Position numbers and translations under genes: made by a program. A stretch of DNA of 37,405 nucleotides, from contig CAJFNZ010000013.1 of the NCBI GenBank assembly GCA_904395905.1, positions 1 through 37,405 of the forward strand, read 5' to 3'. Within the stretch, counting starts at the first letter, position 1. Each line of letters starts with the position of its first letter. Below the pieces are notes generated by a model, which saw only the letters and a program-made list of their open reading frames with translations, had not been told where the DNA came from and made no database searches. This document shows, in pieces, positions 15,257-22,403 of the stretch. The DNA is from an uncultured Oscillospiraceae bacterium. GTDB lineage: Bacteria > Bacillota > Clostridia > Oscillospirales > Oscillospiraceae.

Positions 15257-16145
15257 ACGGCTTGCCGGCGGGGGCGCGGGGGCGCTGGGGGAGCTGGGCC
15301 AGGACGATGGCGGCCAGCATCAGCCCGCAGCCGAGATATTCCCGGGGGGCCAGGCGCTCCCCCAGGAGCAGGGCCCCGAAGAGGACGGCGAAGACCGACT
15401 CCAGGCTCAGCAGCAGGGAGGCCACGGTGGGGTTGGCCCGCTTCTGGGCCAGAATCTGGAGGGTGTAGCCCACGCCGCTGGAGAGGACGCCGGCGTAGAC
15501 AATCGGCAGCCAGCACCGGCCGATGGCGGCCCAGGAGGGGGACTCGGTGCCCGCCATCCCCAGGAAGGAGAGGACGGTGCAGACGGCGAACTGAATCAGG
15601 GAGAGGGTGACGCCGTCCACCCGCTGGGAGTAGTGGTCGATGACCAGGATGTGGCCGGTGAAGGCCAGGGCGCAGAGGATGGTCAGCAGCTCCCCGCGGC
15701 CGAGGACCATGGAGCCGTCCACCGAGAGGAGGTACAGGGCCGCGGCCGCCAGGGCCACGGCAATCCAGACGAGGCCCCGGACCCGGCGGCCGAGGAACCG
15801 CGAGCAGACGGGGACGAGGACCACGTAGAGGGCGGTGAGGAAGCCGGACTTGCCGGCGGAGGTGTAGAGCAGGCCGAACTGCTGCAGCATGGTGCCGGCG
15901 AAGAGGCACAGGCCGCAGAGGAGGCCGCCCAGCCACAGGTCCCGGCGGCTGCCGGCGGGGGCGATGCCGCGGCGGCGGGCGGCCAGGGAGAAGGGCAGCA
16001 GGGTCAGGACCCCCAGGGCACAGCGGCAGGCCTGGAAGGTGAAGGGGCCCACGTACTCCATGCCGGCCGACTGGGCGACGAAGGCGGCGCCCCAAATCAT
16101 GGCGGTGAGGACGAGGAGAAGGCTGGATTTCCACTGTCCGGCCAC
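15255..16145 (-). CDS. EamA/RhaT-family (DMT) transporter
   Basis: Inner-membrane transporter of the drug/metabolite superfamily; substrate unknown. The 296-residue product has about ten hydrophobic segments arranged as two EamA repeats: the first opening LLLVLTAMIWGAAFVAQSAG, the second around ELLTILCALAFTGHILVIDHY, with the typical AGVLSSGVGYTLQILAQKRANP and LLGERLAP in the last third. The start is GTG at 16145: AAAGGAG lies 9 nt upstream, whereas the frame stays open for a further 800 nt without a better start. The stop is embedded in the U-tract of the shared terminator. Divergent to the amidohydrolase gene. Confidence 0.92.
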   Translation of the reverse strand: MAGQWKSSLLLVLTAMIWGAAFVAQSAGMEYVGPFTFQACRCALGVLTLLPFSLAARRRGIAPAGSRRDLWLGGLLCGLCLFAGTMLQQFGLLYTSAGKSGFLTALYVVLVPVCSRFLGRRVRGLVWIAVALAAAALYLLSVDGSMVLGRGELLTILCALAFTGHILVIDHYSQRVDGVTLSLIQFAVCTVLSFLGMAGTESPSWAAIGRCWLPIVYAGVLSSGVGYTLQILAQKRANPTVASLLLSLESVFAVLFGALLLGERLAPREYLGCGLMLAAIVLAQLPQRPRAPAGKP

Positions 16146-16296
16146 GCGGACCAGCTCCTTTCGACGGCGATTGGGAACACGGTACCACAGACCCGGCGGA
16201 AAGTCAACCGCGGGCATCCGGAGCGGGCGCCCGCGGCGTGCTCCAAGCGCATGAAGTTTTCCGCACCCGCGGCCGCGGTTTTGGTGGAATTGGCCG

Positions 16297-16325
16297 TTGA
16301 CGGGATTTCCGGCGCTTCCTATAAT
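16297..16325 (+). promoter_or_regulatory. Sigma-A promoter of the amidohydrolase gene
   Basis: TTGACG (16297-16302), 17-nt spacer, TATAAT (16320-16325); leader of about 60 nt to the start at 16392. Confidence 0.88.
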
Positions 16326-16391
16326 AAGATCCATCGAACCATATCGAGCCGCCGCAGGGCTGCTGCCCCCAGAGAAAGGACGAAACGTATC

Positions 16392-17189
16392 ATGTATCGG
16401 ATTGTGGATGCCCATTGTCATATCTACCCGGACGCCATCGCGCGGAAGGCCGCGGCCAATACCGGCAAATTTTACGACGGACTGCCGGCCACCTGCGACG
16501 GGACGGTCCAGACGCTGCTGGAAGTGGGGAAGCAGGCGGGCATCGAGCACTTTGTGGTGCAGTCGGTGGCGACAAAGCCGGAGCAGGTCCGCAGCATCAA
16601 CGAGTTCATCGCCCGGGAGGTGGCGCAGTACCCCGGCCGGCTCACGGGCCTGGGCACGCTGCACCCGGACAGCACGGATCCCGAGGGAGATGTGCAGCAC
16701 CTGCTGGAGCTGGGCCTCAAGGGCGTCAAGCTGCACCCGGACATCCAGCGGTTCAAGATTGACGACTACCGCTGCCTCCACATCTACGATTTGTGCGAGG
16801 GCCGGCTGCCCATCCTGATGCACACCGGCGACAACCGGTTCGACTTCTCCAACCCCAACCGGCTGCTGCCCGTCCTGGAAATCTACCGCGGCCTGACGGT
16901 CATCGGCGCCCACTTCGGCGGGTACTCCATCTGGCACGAGGCGGCCGAGCAGCTCCACGGGCAGCCGAACCTCTACGTGGACTGCTCATCCACGATGTTC
17001 GCCCTGCCGGACCGGGAGGTGGTGGACCTGATTCACACCTACGGCGCCGACCGGGTGCTGTTCGGCACCGACTACCCCATGTGGTCGCCGGTGGACGAGC
17101 TGGCCCACTTCCAGCGGCTGCCCCTGACCGAGGAGGAGCGGCAGCTGATTCTCCACGAGAACGCCGAACGGGTCTTCGGCATCGCCTGA
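16392..17189 (+). CDS. Metal-dependent amidohydrolase family protein (TIM barrel)
   Basis: A 265-residue member of the amidohydrolase-2 type (PF04909-like). Metal-binding DAHCHIYP (D6, H8, H10) is at the N terminus, followed by LKGVKLHPDIQRF, LPILMHTGD, VIGAHFGG and the C-terminal FGTDYPMW with the catalytic Asp. Proteins of this shape include decarboxylases and hydrolases of small carboxylates; the substrate cannot be read from sequence. AGAAAGGA lies upstream of the ATG at 16392; upstream open frame is not coding. Single gene with its own promoter; the following operon has a separate one. Confidence 0.9.
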   Translation: MYRIVDAHCHIYPDAIARKAAANTGKFYDGLPATCDGTVQTLLEVGKQAGIEHFVVQSVATKPEQVRSINEFIAREVAQYPGRLTGLGTLHPDSTDPEGDVQHLLELGLKGVKLHPDIQRFKIDDYRCLHIYDLCEGRLPILMHTGDNRFDFSNPNRLLPVLEIYRGLTVIGAHFGGYSIWHEAAEQLHGQPNLYVDCSSTMFALPDREVVDLIHTYGADRVLFGTDYPMWSPVDELAHFQRLPLTEEERQLILHENAERVFGIA

Positions 17190-17295
17190 AGGCGGGCCGC
17201 CGCTGCGCGTTTTTCGGAAAATGTCCGGCCGCCGGACGGATGTGCCGGCCGGCGGTGTGGGTTGTTCCGGAAGGACGCAGGCGCGCAGGCTGCGG

Positions 17296-17321
17296 AAAAC
17301 TGTGCAGGTTTCACAGTTTTT
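17296..17321 (+). terminator. Likely terminator downstream of amidohydrolase gene
   Basis: AAAACTGTG (17296-17304) pairs with CACAGTTTT (17312-17320) around a 7-nt loop, followed by TTCG. It sits about 105 nt after the stop codon. Confidence 0.55.
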
Positions 17322-17559
17322 CGCCAGGAGTTCGACCGCCCGGACGAGCTTTTGTGGAATCCGCCTAATTTGCCGGGCCGCTGCCTGCCGCACCTCTGTG
17401 GAGTGCAGAAGAAACCACAAGACTCCACATCTGCGATTTTCCCCGAAAAAGTCTTTACTTTTCCGAAAGCGCATTTCATTTCCCGGCGTCCCTCCGCCGG
17501 AAGCGCCCTCCGGCCGCCGAGGCCGGGGGGAAATTTTTTTGATTTTGCCCGGTTTTTAG
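17322..17559. other. Intergenic region without supported gene
   Basis: No convincing gene; small frames on both strands have no family pattern. A local AT-rich stretch (17528-17558) forms the UP-like region of the operon promoter. No clear operator repeat was seen. Confidence 0.45.
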
Positions 17560-17588
17560 TTGACATTGTGTCTGGTCTGGCGTACAAT
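17560..17588 (+). promoter_or_regulatory. Sigma-A promoter of dehydrogenase-complex operon
   Basis: TTGACA (17560-17565), 17-nt spacer, TACAAT (17583-17588), preceded by T-rich DNA. The leader of about 80 nt contains a small hairpin (CCCGGC 17623-17628 with GCCGGG 17634-17639) just before the ribosome binding site. Confidence 0.88.
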
Positions 17589-17676
17589 ACACTCGAAACC
17601 AATACAATGCAACATTCCTGGTCCCGGCCCTCCGCCGGGAGGTTTCCCACCAGATTTGGAAAGGATGAAGTGTTCC

Positions 17677-18933
17677 GTGAAAACGAAAGCAGTCCGCCTC
17701 TATGGCAAGGAGGACCTCCGCCTGGAGGAGTTTGAGCTGCCTCCCATGCAGGAGGACGAAATCCTGGCCCGGGTCATCTCCGACAGCATCTGTATGTCCA
17801 CCTACAAGGCCGCCGAGCAGGGGGCCGACCACAAGCGCGTCCCCAACGACGTGGCCGAGCATCCCACCATCGTGGGCCACGAGTTCTGCGGCGAGATTGT
17901 CGAGGTGGGCGCGAAGTGGAAAGACCAGTTCCGGCCCGGCCAGAAGTTCGCCATCCAGCCGGCCCTGAACTACAAGGGCAGCCTGGACGCCCCCGGGTAC
18001 TCCTACCAGTACATCGGCGGCGACGCCACGTACATCATCATCCCCCACGAGGTCATGGAGATGGGCTGCCTGCTGCCCTACGAGAGCGACAGCTTCTTCG
18101 GCGGCTCCCTGACCGAGCCCCTCAGCTGCGTCATCGGCACGTTCCACGCCATGTACCACACCACCCGCGGCTCCTATGACCACGTGATGGGCATCCGCGA
18201 GGGGGGCAACATGGCCATCCTGGCCGGCGTGGGCCCCATGGGCCTGGCGGCCATTGACTACATCATCCACTGCGACCGCCGCCCCGGCTTCCTGGTGGTC
18301 ACCGACATCGACGACGCCCGGCTGGCCCGGGCCCAGCAGCTGCTGAGCCCCGAGGAGGCCAAGAAGAACGGCGTCACCCTGGTCTACAAGAACACCCGCA
18401 CCGGCGACACCGTGGCGGAGCTGCGGGCGCTGACCGGCGGCAAGGGCTACGACGACGTGCTGTGCTTCGCGCCGGTGGCCGCGGTGGTGGAGCAGGCCGA
18501 CGCCATCCTGGGCGAGGACGGCTGCCTGAACTTCTTCGCCGGCCCCCAGGACCCGAAGTTCTCGGCGATGTTCAACTTCTACAATGTCCACTACGCCTCC
18601 ACCCACGTGGTGGGCACCTCCGGCGGCAACACCTCCGACATGGTCGAGGCTCTGGAGATGATTGGAAAGGGCAAGCTGGACCCGTCCATCCTGGTGACCC
18701 ACATCGGCGGCCTCAACTGCGTCATTGAGTCGGTGCTGAACCTGCCGAAGATCCCCGGCGGCAAGAAGCTCATCTACACCGGCATCGACATGCCCCTGAC
18801 GGCCATCGCCGACTTTGCCGAGCTGGGCAAGAGCGACCCGATGTTCGCCCAGCTGGCCCAGCTGGTGGCCAAGACCAACGGCCTTTGGAACGCGGAGGCC
18901 GAGGCGTATCTGCTGAAGACTTTGATGAAATAA
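17677..18933 (+). CDS. Zinc-binding medium-chain dehydrogenase, SorE-like
   Basis: A 418-residue NAD(P)-dependent alcohol dehydrogenase of the MDR superfamily, closest in my recognition to L-sorbose-1-phosphate reductase (SorE) and related polyol or sugar-phosphate dehydrogenases. Seen: GHEFCGEIVEVG (zinc-domain His-Glu), SICMSTYKAAEQGADHKRVP near the N terminus, SLDAPGYSYQYIGGDATYI, the Rossmann motif GVGPMG with VVTDIDD, and GTSGGNTSDM. Start: GTG at 17677 has AAAGGA 9 nt upstream and gives the usual VKTKAVRLYGK N terminus; an ATG 12 nt earlier would sit inside that site. It leads an operon with E2, E3 and E1 genes, so its product probably feeds the 2-oxoacid dehydrogenase complex. The true substrate is not known. 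Confidence 0.85.
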   Translation: MKTKAVRLYGKEDLRLEEFELPPMQEDEILARVISDSICMSTYKAAEQGADHKRVPNDVAEHPTIVGHEFCGEIVEVGAKWKDQFRPGQKFAIQPALNYKGSLDAPGYSYQYIGGDATYIIIPHEVMEMGCLLPYESDSFFGGSLTEPLSCVIGTFHAMYHTTRGSYDHVMGIREGGNMAILAGVGPMGLAAIDYIIHCDRRPGFLVVTDIDDARLARAQQLLSPEEAKKNGVTLVYKNTRTGDTVAELRALTGGKGYDDVLCFAPVAAVVEQADAILGEDGCLNFFAGPQDPKFSAMFNFYNVHYASTHVVGTSGGNTSDMVEALEMIGKGKLDPSILVTHIGGLNCVIESVLNLPKIPGGKKLIYTGIDMPLTAIADFAELGKSDPMFAQLAQLVAKTNGLWNAEAEAYLLKTLMK

Positions 18934-18953
18934 CAATAGGAGTGAAGCAAACC

Positions 18954-20933
18954 ATGGCAGAAGGCGTTTTGATGCCCAAGGCGGGCATCACCGTAGAATC
19001 CTGTATCATCGGCGAGTGGAAGAAGAAGGTCGGCGACCCGGTTGCCGTGGGCGACGTCCTCTTCACCTACGAGACCGACAAGGCCGAGTTCGAGTGCGAA
19101 TCGACGGCCGCCGGCACGCTCCTGGAGCAGTTCTACCAGGAGGGGGACGAGGTGCCCTGCCTCGTCAACGTCTGCGCAATCGGCACCCCCGGCGAGGACG
19201 TGTCGGCCCTGAAGGGCGCCGGCACCGCCGAGGCGGCCGCCCCCGCCCAGGAGGCTGCGCCGGCTCCGGCCGCCGCCCCTGCGCCCGCCGCGGCGGCGCC
19301 CACCGGCCCGGTGGCCCAGGCGGTCATCATGCCTAAGGCGGGCATCACGGTGGAGTCGTGCATCATCGGCGAGTGGAAGAAGAACGTCGGCGACGCCGTC
19401 GCGGTGGGCGACATCCTGTTCACCTACGAGACCGACAAGGCGGAGTTCGAGTGCGAGTCCACGGCGGCCGGCACGCTCCTGGCCAAGTTCTATGAGGACG
19501 GCGACGAGGTGCCCTGCCTGGTCAACGTCTGCGCCGTGGGCAACCCCGGCGACGCCTTCGAGTGCCTGCGGGGCGGCGCCGGCGGCCCGGCCGCCGGTGC
19601 GGAAGCGCCCGCAGCGGCCACTGCGCCTGCCGCGCCTGCTGCAGCGGCTGCCCCGGCCGGCCCGGCCGCCCAGGCGGTCATCATGCCCAAGGCGGGCATC
19701 ACGGTGGAGTCGTGCATCATCGGCGAATGGAAGAAGAACGTCGGCGACGCCGTCGCGGTGGGCGACATCCTGTTCACCTATGAGACCGACAAGGCGGAGT
19801 TCGAGTGCGAGTCCACGGCGGCCGGCACGCTCCTGGCCAAGTTCTTTGAGAACGGCGACGAGGTGCCCTGCCTCGAGAACGTCTGCGCCGTGGGCAACCC
19901 CGGCGACGCCTTCGAGTTCCTGCGGCCCGGCTCTACCGAGGCGGCCCCCGCGGCCGCGCCGGCTCCCGCCGCCGCTCCCGCTGCGGCGCCGGCTGCCGCC
20001 GCCCCCGAGGCGCCCAAGGCCATCTCGCCCCGGGCCCGGGGCCTGGCCCAGCGCGCCGGTGTGGACGCCGGTTACGCCACCGGCACCGGCCCCAACGGCC
20101 GCGTGATTGAGCGGGACATCCGCAAGCTGATGGAGGAGGGCGTCCCGGCCCAGGCCGCGCCCGCCGCCGCTGCGCCGGCTGCGCAGGCCGCGCCGGCCCC
20201 GGCTCCGGCTCCCGCACCGGCCGCCGCCGCTGCCGAGGCCGAGTACGAGGACGTGAAGTTCAACGCCGTCCGCCGCGCCACGGCCAAGTCCATGATGAAG
20301 TCCCTGTCCACGTCGGCCCAGCTGACCCACCAGTTCAGCTTCGACGCCACGCAGCTCCAGGCCTACCGGAAGATGCTCAAGCCGCTGGAGGGCCCGATGG
20401 GCAAGATCTCCCTCAACGACATGGTCCTCTTCGCGGTGTCGCGGATCCTGCTGCACCACCCGGACCTGAACGCCAACGTGGTGGAGGAGAATGTGGTCCG
20501 CCGGTTCCACCATGTCCATCTGGGCTTCGCCTGCGACACGCCCAGAGGGCTGCTGGTGCCCACGATTTTCAACGCCGACCAGAAGTCCCTGCTCCAGATT
20601 TCCCAGGAGTGCAAGGCCCTGGCCGCCGAGGCCCGGGAGGGCAAAATCAGCCCCGACAAGCTCCAGGGCGCCACGTTCACGGTGTCCAACCTGGGCTCCA
20701 TGGGCTGCGAGGGCTTCACGCCGGTCATCAACCCGCCCCAGACGGGCATCCTGGGCGTGTGCAACATCCAGACGAAACTCAAATCGGCCAAGGACGGCGC
20801 CATTGAGACCTACCCGGCCATGGGCCTGTCGCTGACCTTCGACCACCGGGTGGTGGACGGCGCGCCGGCGGCCCGGTTCATGCGCGAGCTGTGCGACAGC
20901 CTCGAGAGCTTCTACACGCTGCTGGCCCAGTGA
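18954..20933 (+). CDS. Dihydrolipoamide acyltransferase (E2) with three lipoyl domains
   Basis: Core of a 2-oxoacid dehydrogenase complex; passes acyl groups from E1 to CoA on swinging lipoyl arms. Domains of the 659-residue product: lipoyl domains at about 2-80, 123-205 and 241-323, each with YETDKAEFE (lipoylated Lys 43, 162 and 280); Ala/Pro-rich linkers; peripheral-subunit (E3) binding domain at about 353-396 (ISPRARGLAQRAGV...GRVIERDI); catalytic domain about 425-659 with DHRVVDG (H631, D635). Start ATG 18954 is after AGGAGTG, 20 nt from the previous stop. Three lipoyl domains are unusual for a Gram-positive E2, and domains 2 and 3 are nearly identical in DNA. Acyl specificity (acetyl or other) cannot be told. 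Confidence 0.95.
   Translation: MAEGVLMPKAGITVESCIIGEWKKKVGDPVAVGDVLFTYETDKAEFECESTAAGTLLEQFYQEGDEVPCLVNVCAIGTPGEDVSALKGAGTAEAAAPAQEAAPAPAAAPAPAAAAPTGPVAQAVIMPKAGITVESCIIGEWKKNVGDAVAVGDILFTYETDKAEFECESTAAGTLLAKFYEDGDEVPCLVNVCAVGNPGDAFECLRGGAGGPAAGAEAPAAATAPAAPAAAAAPAGPAAQAVIMPKAGITVESCIIGEWKKNVGDAVAVGDILFTYETDKAEFECESTAAGTLLAKFFENGDEVPCLENVCAVGNPGDAFEFLRPGSTEAAPAAAPAPAAAPAAAPAAAAPEAPKAISPRARGLAQRAGVDAGYATGTGPNGRVIERDIRKLMEEGVPAQAAPAAAAPAAQAAPAPAPAPAPAAAAAEAEYEDVKFNAVRRATAKSMMKSLSTSAQLTHQFSFDATQLQAYRKMLKPLEGPMGKISLNDMVLFAVSRILLHHPDLNANVVEENVVRRFHHVHLGFACDTPRGLLVPTIFNADQKSLLQISQECKALAAEAREGKISPDKLQGATFTVSNLGSMGCEGFTPVINPPQTGILGVCNIQTKLKSAKDGAIETYPAMGLSLTFDHRVVDGAPAARFMRELCDSLESFYTLLAQ
19317..19570 (+). 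repeat. Direct repeat, lipoyl domain 2 copy
   Basis: 254 bp that recur at 19671-19924 with 9 substitutions by eye and no gaps (offset 354). It encodes the second lipoyl domain of E2. Confidence 0.9.
19671..19924 (+). repeat. Direct repeat, lipoyl domain 3 copy
   Basis: Second copy of the 254-bp unit; substitutions are mostly at the 3' end of the domain. Lipoyl domain 1 (from 18954) is homologous in protein but less alike in DNA. Confidence 0.9.
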
Positions 20934-20948
20934 GAAGGGGAGGATACC

Positions 20949-22319
20949 TTGAAGAAATACGATGTGATTGTCATCGGCGGCGGCCCCGGCGGCTACCTCT
21001 GCGCCGAGCGCGCCGCCGGCGGCGGCCTGAAGACCGCCCTGATTGAAAAGGAGCATCTGGGCGGCGTCTGCCTCAACGAGGGCTGCGTCCCCACCAAGAG
21101 CCTGCTGTACTGCGCCAAGCAGTACGCGGCGGCCAAGCACGGGGCCGACTACGGCGTCCTGACCTCCGACGTCCGCTACGACCACGCCAAGGTGGTGGAG
21201 CGGAAGGCCAAGGTCGTCAAGAAGCTGGTCTCCGGCGTCGGGGCGACCATGAAGGCCGAGGGCGTGGAGGTCTATACGGCCATGGGCAAGATCCAGGGCC
21301 GCGGCGACGACGGGACCTTCCAGGTCTACGCCGGCGACGAGCTGATTTGCGGCGACCGGCTGGTCATCGCCACCGGCTCCTCCACGGCCAAGCCCCCGGT
21401 GGCCGGCCTCCAGGCGGGGCTGGACTCCGGCTTCGTCCTGACGAACCGGGAGATCCTCGACATGAAGGAGCTGCCCGAGTCCCTGGTGTGCCTGGGCGGC
21501 GGCGTCATCGGCCTGGAGATGGCCTGCTACTTCGCCTCGGTGGGCGTGCCCGTCACGGTGATTGAGATGATGCCCAAGATTGCCGGCCCGACCGACCAGG
21601 AGATCTGCGACACGCTGATGAAGACCTACCAGAAGGAGGGCATGGTCTTCAAGCTCTCGGCCAAGGTGCTGGAGATTGGCCAGGGCGCGGTCACTTACGA
21701 GGACGCCGAAGGGAAGCACACCCTGGCGTGCAGCAAGGTGCTGCTGTCCGCCGGCCGCCGGGCCGACGTGACGGGGCTGAACCTGGAGGCCCTGGGCGTC
21801 CAGACCGAGCGGGGCGCGGTGGTCACCGACGGCCATATGGAGACCAGCGTCAAGGGCGTCTACGCCGTGGGCGACTGCAACGGCAAGCTGATGCTGGCCC
21901 ACACCGCCTATCGGGAGGCCGAGGTGGCCGTGAACCATATGCTGGGCATCCCCGACGAGATGCGCTACGAGGCCGTGCCCTCGGTCATCTACACGAACCC
22001 CGAGGTGGCCAGCGTCGGCGAGACGAAGGCCAGCGCCGAGGCCAAGGGGATGCGCGTCCGCGAGGTCAAGGTGCCGATGATTTACTCGGGCCGCTACGTG
22101 GCCGAGACGCTCAACGGCGACGGCTTCTGCAAGGTGGTCTACGATTTGGACCGCAACCGCCTGGTGGGCGTCCAGCTGATGGGCTCCTACGCCTCGGAGA
22201 TGATTTACGGCGCGGCCCTGATGCTGGAGACGGAGCTGCCGCTGAACCAGTTGAAGAAGCTGGTCTTCCCCCATCCGACCGTCTGCGAGATTATCCGCGA
22301 GGCCCTGTTCAAGCTGTAA
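20949..22319 (+). CDS. lpdA: Dihydrolipoyl dehydrogenase (E3)
   Basis: Flavoprotein that re-oxidises the dihydrolipoyl groups of E2 with NAD+. The 456-residue product has the FAD-binding GGGPGGY at the N terminus, the redox disulfide CLNEGC (C41, C46), the NAD-binding GGGVIGLEMA, the second FAD motif GVYAVGD and the C-terminal HPTVCE dyad (H442, E447). Start is TTG at 20949, 15 nt after the E2 stop, with GGGGAGG upstream; no ATG fits. It matches the E3-binding domain carried by the preceding E2, so the set encodes a self-contained complex. Confidence 0.96.
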   Translation: MKKYDVIVIGGGPGGYLCAERAAGGGLKTALIEKEHLGGVCLNEGCVPTKSLLYCAKQYAAAKHGADYGVLTSDVRYDHAKVVERKAKVVKKLVSGVGATMKAEGVEVYTAMGKIQGRGDDGTFQVYAGDELICGDRLVIATGSSTAKPPVAGLQAGLDSGFVLTNREILDMKELPESLVCLGGGVIGLEMACYFASVGVPVTVIEMMPKIAGPTDQEICDTLMKTYQKEGMVFKLSAKVLEIGQGAVTYEDAEGKHTLACSKVLLSAGRRADVTGLNLEALGVQTERGAVVTDGHMETSVKGVYAVGDCNGKLMLAHTAYREAEVAVNHMLGIPDEMRYEAVPSVIYTNPEVASVGETKASAEAKGMRVREVKVPMIYSGRYVAETLNGDGFCKVVYDLDRNRLVGVQLMGSYASEMIYGAALMLETELPLNQLKKLVFPHPTVCEIIREALFKL

Positions 22320-22403
22320 CCGCCGTTCCTGTTTCGGGAATTCTGTCAAGCACCGGCAGCTGTGTATTGTTATCTAATAAACAAGGGAAAGGATAGATTG
22401 TAA

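Noticed and set aside
17623-17639. Hairpin in the leader of the dehydrogenase operon as a riboswitch
   Set aside because: Only a 6-bp stem with no conserved riboswitch sequence; too little to call.
18774-22349. 1191-codon minus-strand open frame
   Set aside because: Mirror of the MDR dehydrogenase, E2 and E3 genes; composition is an artefact of GC-rich third positions.
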